Translations under genes and position numbers: made by a program
Shown: piece after piece, positions 1-7,074 of the stretch
How positions within the stretch are numbered: the first letter of the stretch is position 1
Layout: the number at the start of each line of letters is the position of its first letter
IMG/VR virus record: IMGVR_UViG_3300050021_000833
Location: 1 to 38,313 of that record
Direction: 5' to 3' (one strand)
Origin: a virus
Length of the DNA: 38,313 nt
The notes under the pieces: generated by a model
What the model was told of the DNA's origin: nothing
Database searches by the model: none
Seen by the model: only the letters and a program-made list of their open reading frames with translations

Positions 1-339
1 ATGAAGACAAGCCCCTCGTGCGAACCAGCACCGGTGACCGTGCACCAGGCCCGCATCATCCCCGCCCAAGGTCGGTTCGACGGACGGCGGAAGCACCATC
101 GTCGGGCCCGGCTGGTCCTTCGGTGGCAGCTCATCCTGTTCACCCTGGCCTACCTGGTGGTCCTGCTCACCTTCCCGGCGTACGCACCGCTCGACATCGC
201 CCTCATCCTCGTCGCCTGGTCCGTGCCGGCCCTGATCGGCGCCCTGGCCTACCGCCGATCCTTTGCGCGACGCCTGCGGCCGTCGAGCCGCTCCCTCTTG
301 ACCGCCATCCAGCTCGACCCACGAAGGGACATCGCGTGA
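1..339 (+). CDS. Small two-helix membrane protein, unknown function
   Basis: This 112-residue protein has a basic N-terminal third rich in Arg and His, followed by two hydrophobic segments at about residues 43-62 and 65-84 and a basic tail, so it is probably an inner-membrane hairpin. The ATG is the first base of the window, so a longer start upstream cannot be excluded. Its stop overlaps the GTG of the ParB-like gene (GTGA), which implies co-translation. I do not recognise the family. Its position ahead of the early genes could fit a regulatory or exclusion role, but nothing in the sequence shows that. Confidence 0.6.
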   Translation: MKTSPSCEPAPVTVHQARIIPAQGRFDGRRKHHRRARLVLRWQLILFTLAYLVVLLTFPAYAPLDIALILVAWSVPALIGALAYRRSFARRLRPSSRSLLTAIQLDPRRDIA

Positions 340-1907
340 CCACCACACCCACCACCCTCGTACCGGTCTCGATCGACCAGCTCGATCCCGCACCCGGCAA
401 CCGTGAGACGGGAGGCCTCGGAGATCTCGAAGGCCTCGCCGCTTCGATCAAAGAGGTCGGCATCATCCAGCCGATCATCGTGGCCGTCCAGGCAGCGGGG
501 GACCGGTTCACCATCGTCGCCGGCCACCGTCGCCACGCAGCCGCCCGCCTCGCCGGCTTCACCGAGGTCGAGGTCATCGTCCAGGCGGTCGACGACGACG
601 CCGACCAGCAGCGGATGATGCTCATCGAGAACCTGCATCGGGAGGACCTGACGGCGATCGACCTTGGCCATGGCTTCGCTACCCTCGCCGACCTCGGGAT
701 GGCCCAGCGGGAGATCGCCAAGAACGTTGGCGTCTCTCAGGCCACCGTGAGCAAGCACCTCTCCATGCTCAAGCTCCCGAAGTACGCCCAGGAGAAGATC
801 ATCACCGGCGAGATCGCCCAGGAGGACGCCGTCACCCTCGCCGGATTGCCGGCCGACCTCCGGGAGAAGGCGCTCGAGGGAGCAGGGATCGCATGGGCCA
901 AGCGTCAGGCCGACGCCCGCAAGGCACGCGAGGAGGAGGTCGCCCAACTGAAGAAGGACGGCGTGCTCCTCGTCGACATCGCCGACGTCGACACCCCCAA
1001 GGGCCCGAAGCGCCTCTCGTCGATGTTCTGGGTGAAGGCGAAGGACCACAAGACAGCGGATTGCCGAGCCGTGGCGCTCGGGCCCAACACGACCCCGGTC
1101 GAAGTGTGCACCAAGCCGAAGAACCACCCGAAGCCGAAGGCCGAGACGGTCGAGAAGGCGCCAGGAGCGAAGAAGGTTGCCGCCGGCCAGGGGGCCGGAA
1201 TGACCGCCGGCCAGCGCAAGGCATCCGATGCCTTCAACGTGCTGGCGGCCGAACTCGATCAGGCGAGCGACCGGCGTCGAGAGTGGTTGAAGGCGCTGAA
1301 GCCCAATCCGGCTGACGCTGTCCGGGGCACGCTCGAGGTCATGTTCGCCAGGGACGAGTGCGGGGTCGGCTTCAACGAGCTCCTGTCAGCCCTGGACCTG
1401 CAGGCCGATGATGGATTCAACAATGAGCCGAAGGCTCTGACGATCCTGGGCCGGCGCTGCAGGAGCGACGCCGACGTCGCCCGGGTGTTGTTCCTGTCCG
1501 TTGCTCTGATGTCCGAGCAGGCCTGCTTCGATGCCCATCCGGGCCCATTGATCACCTTCGCTGTCGACGGCTACTACGGCTCCGAGGCCGACGCCTACAT
1601 GAAGGCGCTGATCCGGCTCGGCTATGAGCCCAGCCATGTGGAGTGCACGTACCTCGGCCTGCCCTACGAGGAGCCTCAGATGCCGGGCACGGGGTCCCCG
1701 GCAGCTGAGGAAGGAGCCTCAGATGCCAAGGCCACCGTCCACGCCGCCGGCGAAGCGCCCACCGTCACCGTCAAAGAGAAGTCGGGCAAGCACTACGTGG
1801 ACTGCACCACGTGCGGGCGGATCGGGCACAACACCAACCCGGACTACGCCGAGACCCGCCGCAAGGTGCACCTCGAGGAGCACCGGACCGGGAAGGTGGC
1901 TGCGTGA
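336..1907 (+). CDS. ParB/Spo0J-like DNA-binding protein with C-terminal zinc finger
   Basis: The 523-residue product begins with a ParB N-terminal fold. It shows the CTP-binding-type boxes GHRRHAAAR (about residue 65) and ENLHREDL (about residue 97), then a helix-turn-helix with REIAKNVGVSQATVSKHLSML (about residues 125-147). ParB proteins bind parS-like DNA and spread as CTP-dependent clamps; phage members can act in partition or as regulators. The protein is much longer than a typical 280-330 residue ParB. After a Lys/Ala-rich linker it has an unrecognised domain of about 150 residues, and it ends with a CxxC...HxxxxH zinc-finger-like segment. I chose GTG 336 because AAGGGA lies 6 nt upstream and it overlaps the previous stop. 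The frame is open upstream to position 18, but that part is a shadow of the first gene. No ParA is present in the window. Confidence 0.9.
   Translation: MTTTPTTLVPVSIDQLDPAPGNRETGGLGDLEGLAASIKEVGIIQPIIVAVQAAGDRFTIVAGHRRHAAARLAGFTEVEVIVQAVDDDADQQRMMLIENLHREDLTAIDLGHGFATLADLGMAQREIAKNVGVSQATVSKHLSMLKLPKYAQEKIITGEIAQEDAVTLAGLPADLREKALEGAGIAWAKRQADARKAREEEVAQLKKDGVLLVDIADVDTPKGPKRLSSMFWVKAKDHKTADCRAVALGPNTTPVEVCTKPKNHPKPKAETVEKAPGAKKVAAGQGAGMTAGQRKASDAFNVLAAELDQASDRRREWLKALKPNPADAVRGTLEVMFARDECGVGFNELLSALDLQADDGFNNEPKALTILGRRCRSDADVARVLFLSVALMSEQACFDAHPGPLITFAVDGYYGSEADAYMKALIRLGYEPSHVECTYLGLPYEEPQMPGTGSPAAEEGASDAKATVHAAGEAPTVTVKEKSGKHYVDCTTCGRIGHNTNPDYAETRRKVHLEEHRTGKVAA
1669..1907 (+). other. 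Possible internal in-frame start giving the ParB-like zinc-finger tail (ATG 1680)
   Basis: Inside the ParB-like gene, AGGAG at 1669-1673 sits 6 nt before an in-frame ATG at 1680. Translation from there gives a 75-residue protein made of a flexible linker plus the terminal CxxC...HxxxxH segment. The 15-nt block GGAGCCTCAGATGCC (1670-1684) recurs at 1713-1727, where its ATG is out of frame. Glu-Glu codons make SD-like strings by chance, so this is only a candidate. It matters because the same arrangement recurs at three other domain boundaries in the window. Confidence 0.3.
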
Positions 1908-2569
1908 CCGTCGACCTCAAAGCGAAGTACGACGAGATCGAGGTGCAGCGACTGCTCCACATCGCCGGCCTCGACGCAGCCATCGAAGCGAAGAAGATGC
2001 TGCACGAGCTCGACGAGCACCTGGTGGCCAACGGATTCCAGAAGGAGCTCCAGCTTCCCCCTGTCAGCCCAGGACCGCCCAGGATGACTCTCGAGGAGAT
2101 CCGAGCTCAGAACCGGTCCGTCGCTGTCGTCGAGGCATCCGAACCGCCGGCGGCTGCCCGCGCCGAAGACCCCCCCCCAGTTCCTCAGGAGCCATCGGTG
2201 CCTGAGACGAAGACGACCAAGCTGGCGACCGGCAAGCGGTACACGGACCTCGAGAAGGCCGAAGCCGTACGCCTCGCTGACGAGCTTGGAAGCGATGCAG
2301 CAGCCGCCCGGCAGTTGGGAACCACGTCGCAATCGATCTGCAATTGGCGGAACACCGGCCATGGGAAGAAGCCGCAGTCGATCTCGGCCTCATCGAACGG
2401 CGGCAAATCGAAGGAGACGGCCACCGGTCCGTCCGTGCGCTGCCCGAATTGCAAGACGGGCGTGCCGATCGAAGGCGACATCGATGAAGTGAGCCGAGCC
2501 ACCGCCATGCGCGAGCACTACAAGACCTCTCCGAAGTGCCGCGAGGCCTTGGCCAAGGCGCGCCGATGA
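1904..2569 (+). CDS. HTH and zinc-finger DNA-binding protein
   Basis: The 221-residue protein starts with a helical segment (about 1-45) and a Pro/Glu-rich linker. A transposase/CENP-B-like helix-turn-helix follows at about residues 110-150 (RYTDLEKAEAVRLADELG, then SQSICNWRN). A C-terminal zinc site CPNC...H...C lies in the last 45 residues. It most likely binds DNA, perhaps as a regulator of early genes. The GTG start overlaps the ParB-like stop (GTGA), and the stop overlaps the next ATG (ATGA). The frame is open further upstream, but that part overlaps the well-supported zinc tail of the ParB-like protein. The two adjacent proteins share the plan of HTH plus terminal Cys/His motif. Confidence 0.75.
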   Translation: MTVDLKAKYDEIEVQRLLHIAGLDAAIEAKKMLHELDEHLVANGFQKELQLPPVSPGPPRMTLEEIRAQNRSVAVVEASEPPAAARAEDPPPVPQEPSVPETKTTKLATGKRYTDLEKAEAVRLADELGSDAAAARQLGTTSQSICNWRNTGHGKKPQSISASSNGGKSKETATGPSVRCPNCKTGVPIEGDIDEVSRATAMREHYKTSPKCREALAKARR

Positions 2570-2910
2570 GGACCGCTCCGCTGCCGCGACGCAAGTCGAA
2601 GAAGCTGTCCGCCTTCGGCCGTGAACTCGACAGGCTGACGCCGGCTCTGCTCGAGCGGGCCAACGGCCAGTGCGAGGTCCGCATCACCGGGGTGTGCCTC
2701 GGCGACCTCGGCTGGATCTTCAGCCGTCACCACCGACTACCTGTCGGCCAGGGCGGCAAGAACACGATGGAGAACGTCGTCATCGCCTGTGGCGACGGGA
2801 CCATCGGATGCCACGGCTACATCGAGCACCACCGCGCCGAGGCCTACGACAAGGGCTGGCTCGTGCGGATGGGCCTCGATCCTGCGGATGTTCCATGGGC
2901 GTCGGCATGA
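2566..2910 (+). CDS. HNH-type nuclease domain protein
   Basis: This 114-residue protein has paired zinc cysteines (C36, C44, C75, C82) and a beta-beta-alpha metal motif: H55-H56, then GQGGKNTMENVVIAC with N66/N70, then H83 and IEHH at 86-89. This matches small phage HNH endonucleases that nick or cut DNA. It lies far from the terminase, so a role in early DNA processing or homing is more likely than packaging. ATG 2566 overlaps the previous stop as ATGA; an upstream in-frame ATG at 2536 would overlap the HTH gene further and has no better ribosome site. A second, unrelated-looking HNH gene lies at 8021. Confidence 0.8.
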   Translation: MRTAPLPRRKSKKLSAFGRELDRLTPALLERANGQCEVRITGVCLGDLGWIFSRHHRLPVGQGGKNTMENVVIACGDGTIGCHGYIEHHRAEAYDKGWLVRMGLDPADVPWASA

Positions 2911-3086
2911 GGCGCCAGATCGAAGCGAAGCGGACCGACGGCACCAAGGGCCTGAGCCTCCGCGAGTTGAGCGACTTCGTGGCCGAATGTGGCCGAGCTG
3001 GCCTCGAGCCCAACCAGCTCCCTTCGGTGCGCTGTACGTGGGGCGGGAAGATCCTCAGCCTCAAGGCCGAAACAGGGGAGGGCTGA
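2907..3086 (+). CDS. Small unknown early protein (59 aa)
   Basis: The protein is short and hydrophilic. It has a basic N-terminus, a predicted helix (SLRELSDFVAECGRAGLEP) and a C-terminal part that may form two strands. The ATG overlaps the HNH stop (ATGA) and its own stop overlaps the next ATG (TGATG), so it belongs to the tightly coupled early operon. I do not recognise the family. Confidence 0.65.
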   Translation: MRRQIEAKRTDGTKGLSLRELSDFVAECGRAGLEPNQLPSVRCTWGGKILSLKAETGEG

Positions 3087-3253
3087 TGGAGCATCCCGCC
3101 GACATTCGACACCGCGCCGGGATGCTGTCCTCCCAATCGTGGGCCGACGACGAAGGCTTCACCCATTCGGGCGCCGATCCTGATGACGTGAAGTGGGCGA
3201 TGGATACCATCGTCGAGCTGCTCGACGAGCTCGAGCGGAGGCCGGCCAAATGA
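3086..3253 (+). CDS. Small unknown protein (55 aa), paralogue of the 3694 gene
   Basis: The protein begins MEHPADIRHRAGML and ends with a helix rich in Glu and Leu (DDVKWAMDTIVELLDELERR). The gene at 3694 has the same start block (LEHPSDIRHRADMI) and a matching C-terminal helix, so the two are diverged copies. The ATG overlaps the previous stop (TGATG), with GGGGAGGG just upstream. Function is unknown; the acidic helix suggests a protein-binding role, but that is a guess. Confidence 0.65.
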   Translation: MEHPADIRHRAGMLSSQSWADDEGFTHSGADPDDVKWAMDTIVELLDELERRPAK

Positions 3254-3486
3254 CCACCGGTCTGACCTTCACCGCCCGATGCCTTTTCTGCGCCGATCCG
3301 CCGATCCTTGAACCCGTCACCGAAGGTGTCCCGGCAGACGCCGGTACCTACGCCGCAGCCATCCTCAGATGCCCCTCGTGCGGCCGCGAGTTCCAGATCT
3401 CCGTCTACCTCCGGTCGGCTCCGACACCCAATGCCACGCGCCAGAAGAAGCACCGTCACAAGAAGAAGGCGAAGGCGTCCGCGTGA
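3250..3486 (+). CDS. Small zinc-ribbon-like protein
   Basis: The 78-residue protein contains two CxxC pairs (CLFC near residue 11 and CPSC near residue 41), arranged like a zinc ribbon, and a strongly basic Lys/His/Arg tail (about residues 62-78). The fold suggests nucleic-acid or protein binding. It is coupled by ATGA to the gene before and by GTGA to the gene after. The exact family is not recognised. Confidence 0.65.
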   Translation: MTTGLTFTARCLFCADPPILEPVTEGVPADAGTYAAAILRCPSCGREFQISVYLRSAPTPNATRQKKHRHKKKAKASA

Positions 3487-3710
3487 CCGACGAGCTCTGC
3501 ATCCACGACCTCACTCCCGAGAGCTGCACGATCTGCCTCCACGGAGTCGAGGACAAGCCGACCTTGACCATCGCCCACCAGTTCCGGGCCCGCTACGACG
3601 GCGACTGCTGGGGCTGTGACTTCCCCATCCGACCCGGCCAGCAGTGCTACCGCCTGTCCAACGAATCGAACGTCCACAGGGGGTGTGAGCCAGTTGGAAC
3701 ATCCTTCTGA
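3483..3710 (+). CDS. Small cysteine-rich protein
   Basis: The 75-residue protein carries repeated Cys and His (CIHD, CTICLH, CWGCDF, CYR, HRGC), which could make two small zinc knuckles. It starts at a GTG that overlaps the previous stop. Similar short Cys-rich ORFs are common in actinophage early regions, usually without a known role. Its 3' end overlaps the start of the next gene by 17 nt if the TTG start at 3694 is correct. Confidence 0.6.
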   Translation: MTDELCIHDLTPESCTICLHGVEDKPTLTIAHQFRARYDGDCWGCDFPIRPGQQCYRLSNESNVHRGCEPVGTSF

Positions 3711-3960
3711 CATCCGGCACCGGGCCGACATGATCATCACGGCGCCGACCCACACCGGATGGGATGCGGTCGCCCCTGCCGATCTCGAATGGCTGCTGAC
3801 GACGGTCAAGGATCTCGCCACGGAGGTCGAGCGGATCCGCAGACCTCCGGGCGCGGTTCGGTCCATGGCTCTTGCCGGCACCTCAGGACCTGGAGGGACC
3901 TTCGTCATCTCGAGCGAGCAGTGGGACGAGCTCCTCAGCGTTCCGAGGCGGACATCGTGA
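3694..3960 (+). CDS. Small unknown protein (88 aa), paralogue of the 3086 gene
   Basis: The start is set by comparison. A TTG at 3694 gives LEHPSDIRHRADM, which lines up residue for residue with the ATG-started MEHPADIRHRAGM of the gene at 3086. AGGGGG (3678-3683) lies 10 nt upstream of this TTG, but only 1 nt upstream of the alternative GTG 3685. The central part predicts a helix (DLEWLLTTVKDLATEVERIRR) like that of the paralogue, and the extra C-terminus is unique. The function is unknown. The pair encloses two zinc-type ORFs, consistent with duplication of a small cassette. Confidence 0.6.
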   Translation: MEHPSDIRHRADMIITAPTHTGWDAVAPADLEWLLTTVKDLATEVERIRRPPGAVRSMALAGTSGPGGTFVISSEQWDELLSVPRRTS

Positions 3961-4136
3961 CCCTGTTGGATGCCTGTCGAGAAGTGATGTCCGATGCCGT
4001 GGTCACCGCCAAATACCCGGAGGGACTGTCCTCGGTCGATGTGCTGACGGAGATCCGGGCGAAGCACGGCCCCACTGCCTTCCCCCTCTGCACCGTCATT
4101 GACGTGGCCGACGAAATGAGGAGCTTCTATGGCTGA
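3957..4136 (+). CDS. Small unknown protein (59 aa)
   Basis: GTG 3957 overlaps the previous stop (GTGA). The product has an N-terminal helix (LLDACREVMSDAVVTAKYPEG) followed by DVLTEIRAKHGP and a further helix. It has no cysteine pairs or membrane segment of note. I do not recognise the family. The gene sits in the continuous early operon, and its 3' end overlaps a possible 15-codon ORF. Confidence 0.55.
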   Translation: MTLLDACREVMSDAVVTAKYPEGLSSVDVLTEIRAKHGPTAFPLCTVIDVADEMRSFYG

Positions 4137-4176
4137 TCCCGCTGCCTCGCCAGAGCCGACCGGAGGAACGTCATGA
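4129..4176 (+). CDS. Possible 15-residue leader-type ORF
   Basis: AGGAG at 4119-4123 is 5 nt from ATG 4129. The ORF encodes MADPAASPEPTGGTS, and its stop overlaps the next ATG as ATGA. The peptide looks unstructured. It may only couple translation between its neighbours, or be chance. Confidence 0.3.
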   Translation: MADPAASPEPTGGTS

Positions 4177-4625
4177 AGTTTTGCGAGCCGCACTGGCAAT
4201 CCTTGCGCGAGGCGGTAGAGGCGACCGGCCTGGGTGCCCTGGTTGCTGAGTCCGGGCAGCAAGCCGCCCGCAACCTGGCATCGGAGGCAACCGAAGGGCC
4301 GACGTTCGACAACTTCGACCCGCTAATGACCGCCCACAACGCCATCCTGTCCGGAGCGATGAGTCTCATCAAGGAGCGATACAACCAGAACGCGCTCATG
4401 GTCATGGCCGACGACGAGGAACACCCCGAGTGGGCCTGTCCGATCTGCGCTCTCAACTGGTGCCACGCCGAGCACGACCGGCTCTGCGTGCAAGACGGCT
4501 GCAACTACCCCAAGGGCTACACCTACGACGAGGAGGCCATTGGTGAGGGGATCGCATCCGCACGACGGCAGTGGGATCACATCACCGGCGTCCCAGCCGA
4601 GCCCTCCGAGGTGTCCAAACCGTGA
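4173..4625 (+). CDS. Conserved-type phage protein with Cys/His cluster
   Basis: The 150-residue protein starts MKFCEPHWQSLREAVEATGL, a beginning I recognise from small hypothetical proteins of other phages. It has a helical middle and a C-terminal cluster CPIC, WCHAEH, C, C (about residues 89-112) that looks like a zinc site. The ATG is preceded by GGAGG (4161-4165), one of the clearer ribosome sites in this operon. The function is not known. It lies just before the replication genes, so a role in DNA metabolism is possible. Confidence 0.7.
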   Translation: MKFCEPHWQSLREAVEATGLGALVAESGQQAARNLASEATEGPTFDNFDPLMTAHNAILSGAMSLIKERYNQNALMVMADDEEHPEWACPICALNWCHAEHDRLCVQDGCNYPKGYTYDEEAIGEGIASARRQWDHITGVPAEPSEVSKP

Positions 4626-4975
4626 ACGCCCTCGTCCTCTACGACGCTGGCTTCGCCAAGAGTCAACCCGGCTGGTCGACCTACGCCGACGCCGTCAAAT
4701 GGCGCCCGTTGCGTGAGCTGTGCCAGCGCATCTGGGACGCCATCAAGGCCGCGGCCCAAGCGGTGGTCGAGGCGCTCGCTCCAATGGCTCGAGGGTTCTT
4801 CGATTTCGCCAGGACACTGACGGCGTCGGGGCTGCTGCCCCCGTCTCCCGCCGAGCTCCATGCCAGTGCCCGATGGACGAGCCCACTGACGGGCCAACGA
4901 TTCAGGGTTGCCGGCCGGCGGGGCGATAAGCACTGGATCCCGGTCGCCCCAACCCGGTATCGGAGGAAGTGGTGA
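4622..4975 (+). CDS. Unknown protein (117 aa)
   Basis: GTG 4622 overlaps the previous stop. The product has an amphipathic alanine-rich helix in its middle (about residues 33-62) and a basic, beta-prone C-terminus containing WTSPLTGQRFRVAGRRGDKHWIPV. No catalytic motif is visible. Its stop overlaps the GTG of the replication initiator, so it may be co-translated with it. I do not recognise the family. Confidence 0.55.
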   Translation: MNALVLYDAGFAKSQPGWSTYADAVKWRPLRELCQRIWDAIKAAAQAVVEALAPMARGFFDFARTLTASGLLPPSPAELHASARWTSPLTGQRFRVAGRRGDKHWIPVAPTRYRRKW

Positions 4976-5844
4976 GCGAACCAATTCGACCGGCAATGTC
5001 GCCGCTCTTCACCTGGCGGTCGGCGGTGTCTTCGAAGAACTGCCCGCTGCCGCCGACCGCGCGCCATGTCGCCTTGTCCATGTCGCTCTATATGAACGAA
5101 CGCGGCGGATCGGCATTCCCCGGCGCGGAGCGATTGGCGGCCGACACTGGCCTACACCTTCGGACAGTTCGGACTCAGCTGAAGCTCCTCGAGGAGACAG
5201 GATGGCTCGACGTGCGCGCCCGCGGCGGTTCGCCCGCTGGAGGCAAACGGGTGTCTACCGAGTACATCTCAGTCATCCCGCCGACCAGTGGCACAGCGCC
5301 ACCCGTGGCGGAGGATCACCGGTCACTCTCAGTGCACCGACCAGTGGCGGAGGATGCGTCGACCAGTGGCACAGCGCCACCCCAAGACGTCATGAAAGCG
5401 CCAGGGAACTCGCCAATTGCGCCGACTGCCGTCGACGCTGTGGATAACGCTTCGCTCCGTCAGGCAATCCTCGATGCCTGCCAGATCCATCCGTCGAAGA
5501 TCACGCTCTCAGCGCTCGGAGCAATCGACAAGGCCGTCCGGGATCTCAAAGCCGTCGGTGCGACCCCTGGCGAGGTGCCGGCCGCAGCCAACAACTTCCG
5601 GGCCCGATTCCCGACGGCGACGCTGACCCCGCCGGCCCTGGCCAAGCACTGGCCCCAGCTGGTCAGCACCAGCGTGGCCGCGTCGGCCACCGCAGCCGAG
5701 AGATTCGGGTTCGCCTTGGCCAATCGCATGATCGACCCGGACGAGGCCATGGACGAGATTCACAACCAGCTCGACGAGCCCGATCGGACCGCGGCCTGCC
5801 GAGCGTTCAATGAAGCCCGCCAACGACAGCTCGAGGCGGTGTGA
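4972..5844 (+). CDS. Replication initiation protein, HTH type
   Basis: The 290-residue protein has an N-terminal winged-helix domain (about residues 20-105) of the phage replication type. Motifs include LPPTARHVALSMSLYMNERG, AFPGAERLAADTGLHLRTVR and LEETGWLDVRARGG. A low-complexity linker follows, then a helical C-terminal domain (about 165-290). Proteins of this plan bind the phage origin and recruit the host helicase, often through a partner encoded just downstream. GTG 4972 is preferred over GTG 4969 because GGAGG (4962-4966) is 5 nt away rather than 2. The linker is encoded by repeated DNA (5282-5382), as in lambda O, whose gene holds the origin. Confidence 0.75.
   Translation: MSEPIRPAMSPLFTWRSAVSSKNCPLPPTARHVALSMSLYMNERGGSAFPGAERLAADTGLHLRTVRTQLKLLEETGWLDVRARGGSPAGGKRVSTEYISVIPPTSGTAPPVAEDHRSLSVHRPVAEDASTSGTAPPQDVMKAPGNSPIAPTAVDAVDNASLRQAILDACQIHPSKITLSALGAIDKAVRDLKAVGATPGEVPAAANNFRARFPTATLTPPALAKHWPQLVSTSVAASATAAERFGFALANRMIDPDEAMDEIHNQLDEPDRTAACRAFNEARQRQLEAV
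5282..5382 (+). repeat. Iteron-like repeats inside the initiator gene, candidate replication origin
   Basis: A 23-nt unit occurs identically at 5282-5304 and 5360-5382. Its first part (CGACCAGTGGC) recurs at 5338-5348. GTGGCGGAGGAT occurs at 5305-5316 and 5344-5355. The 23-nt unit contains the inverted repeat GTGGC-ACAGC-GCCAC. The repeats encode the low-complexity linker of the initiator, so they are not needed for a folded domain. By analogy with lambda ori inside gene O, they are a plausible initiator-binding array (inference). Confidence 0.5.
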
Positions 5845-6224
5845 TCGTGGACACCGAAACGCTCGACCTGCTCCTGACCAAGATTGCGGAGATCTGGAAG
5901 CGCCCGCTGGACGACTACGAGCTCGGCGTGTGGCGCCGGGCGCTGCAGCCGACCGTCGGACCCGCTGTCGATCCCGACCTCGCGGCCGAAGCGCTCATGG
6001 TGCTCAAAAACCGGCCGGAGTTCGAATTCAGCCGGCCCGACGTCGTGGCGTTCAAGTCCGCCTACGACCGGATCCACGAGTCGACCTTGCCGCCGGCCCC
6101 TGACCCCGAGGACAAGCTGGCCACCGCTGAGACCGTCACCGAAGTGCTTCAGAAGACACGGGCCGACCTGGCAGCGGCAGCCATCCCGAAACCAGATCCT
6201 GAGCCCTCTGGGCAGCTTCTGTGA
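5841..6224 (+). CDS. Possible helicase-loader-like replication partner
   Basis: The 127-residue, mostly helical protein overlaps the initiator stop by GTGA. Its N-terminal half (LLLTKIAEIWKRPLDDYELGVWRRAL, read in pieces; then DLAAEALMVLKNRPEF and RPDVVAFKSAY) resembles the layout of phage replisome-organiser partners such as the G40P-loader type: short helical proteins that follow a DNA-binding initiator gene. No Walker motif is present, so it is not a DnaC-type ATPase. The assignment rests on size, helical character and position and is tentative. Confidence 0.45.
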   Translation: MIVDTETLDLLLTKIAEIWKRPLDDYELGVWRRALQPTVGPAVDPDLAAEALMVLKNRPEFEFSRPDVVAFKSAYDRIHESTLPPAPDPEDKLATAETVTEVLQKTRADLAAAAIPKPDPEPSGQLL

Positions 6225-6415
6225 GCCGCCTGGTCCACGATCGGGTCATGGTGCGCACCACTGGCGGGGTAGAGGTCCACCGCCGCTCAGGGTGCACTAC
6301 GCGGCCCGATGGAACGCTCCGAATCCATGATTCGGCCGGAATCGATCGCCGGATCTACGCCGACGGCTACTGGCTGCAGGTGACCCTCGAAGGCGACAAG
6401 GCCCGAGCCAGCTGA
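6221..6415 (+). CDS. Small unknown protein (64 aa)
   Basis: The GTG start overlaps the previous stop (GTGA). The product is basic and predicted to be mainly beta: repeated short strands such as RVMVRTTGGVEVHRR, GTLRIHD and YWLQVTLEG could form a small barrel. The function is unknown. A 37-nt gap with its own ribosome site follows, so this is the last gene of the tightly overlapped block. Confidence 0.55.
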   Translation: MSRLVHDRVMVRTTGGVEVHRRSGCTTRPDGTLRIHDSAGIDRRIYADGYWLQVTLEGDKARAS

Positions 6416-6452
6416 TGTCCACCACCCAGATCCACCACACAGGAGAAAGACC

Positions 6453-6725
6453 ATGAAGCTGTTCAACCGCCCGCCAAAGATCAAAGCCCAAATGGTCGGG
6501 ATTCTGCGCGGCAGGATCGTCGCCACCGGTTCGTATTCGGCATTCCCGTTCAACCCGCTCGAGGCACGTCGCGTTCCGCCGTTCCGTGTGTGCATGAACG
6601 GCAAATGGCACGAGGTCGAAGTCGTCGACCATCGCGAGTCCTTCGGCTGGAGAGCGGAAAGCGTCATAGCGCTCAATGTGGACAAGGAAGTCGCCCCTGT
6701 GGTCGAGATCCGGTCACCTCGTTGA
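6453..6725 (+). CDS. Small unknown protein (90 aa)
   Basis: ATG 6453 has a good ribosome site (AGGAGAAAG) about 5 nt upstream. The 90-residue product is basic and beta-rich, with MVGILRGRIVATGSYSAFPF, then WHEVEVVDHRE and a final VVEIRSP strand. I see no catalytic motif and do not recognise the family. It is coupled by TTGA to the VRR-NUC-like gene, so the two may act together. Confidence 0.55.
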   Translation: MKLFNRPPKIKAQMVGILRGRIVATGSYSAFPFNPLEARRVPPFRVCMNGKWHEVEVVDHRESFGWRAESVIALNVDKEVAPVVEIRSPR

Positions 6726-7057
6726 ACACCAGATCACGCCAGCGACATCCCCGACCGAACGACCTTCGTCGGTGGATCGACGACGTCACTCGGTTCGCTC
6801 GGGCCCACGGATGGAAGGTCAGCGTCAACGCCGGGGCACATCAGGGCTTTCCTCAGCTCGTCATGGTCCGATCCATGCCAGACGGCGATCGGCGGCTGAT
6901 CTTCGTGCTCCTGCTCGATGATGACGCTCATCTGAAGAACTCGGAGCGGGAATGGCTGCACGGGATCGAGAACGTGTCGTTGATGTGCCATCCGCACGTG
7001 GTCGCCTATGGATGGAAGCGGGCCGACTGGCCAGAAGTCCAGCAGGTGCTGCTGTGA
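6722..7057 (+). CDS. VRR-NUC-fold protein lacking catalytic residues
   Basis: Starting at TTG 6722 (TTGA overlap with the previous stop), the 111-residue product follows the VRR-NUC pattern closely: helix, HGWKVSVNAGAHQGFPQLVMVR, a strand RLIFVLLL, then SEREWLHGI and VVAYGWKRADWPEV. VRR-NUC enzymes are PD-(D/E)XK nucleases that usually carry GFPDLV and AELK. Here the aspartate is Q45 and the E-x-K positions are L63 and L65, so cleavage activity is unlikely. It may bind branched DNA without cutting it, or be decaying. The frame opens further upstream at 6590, but that part is a shadow of the previous gene. Confidence 0.65.
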   Translation: MNTRSRQRHPRPNDLRRWIDDVTRFARAHGWKVSVNAGAHQGFPQLVMVRSMPDGDRRLIFVLLLDDDAHLKNSEREWLHGIENVSLMCHPHVVAYGWKRADWPEVQQVLL

Positions 7058-7074
7058 GTGACGAGAGGAAAGAC

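Noticed and set aside
18-335. N-terminal extension of the ParB-like frame
   Set aside because: It overlaps the membrane-protein gene, is Pro/Arg/His-rich, and a good ribosome site precedes GTG 336.
1723-2205. A plus-strand ORF from the second copy of the GGAGCCTCAGATGCC repeat
   Set aside because: It runs across the ParB-like zinc tail and the HTH gene in a third frame, and is Arg/Pro/Ser-rich without motifs.
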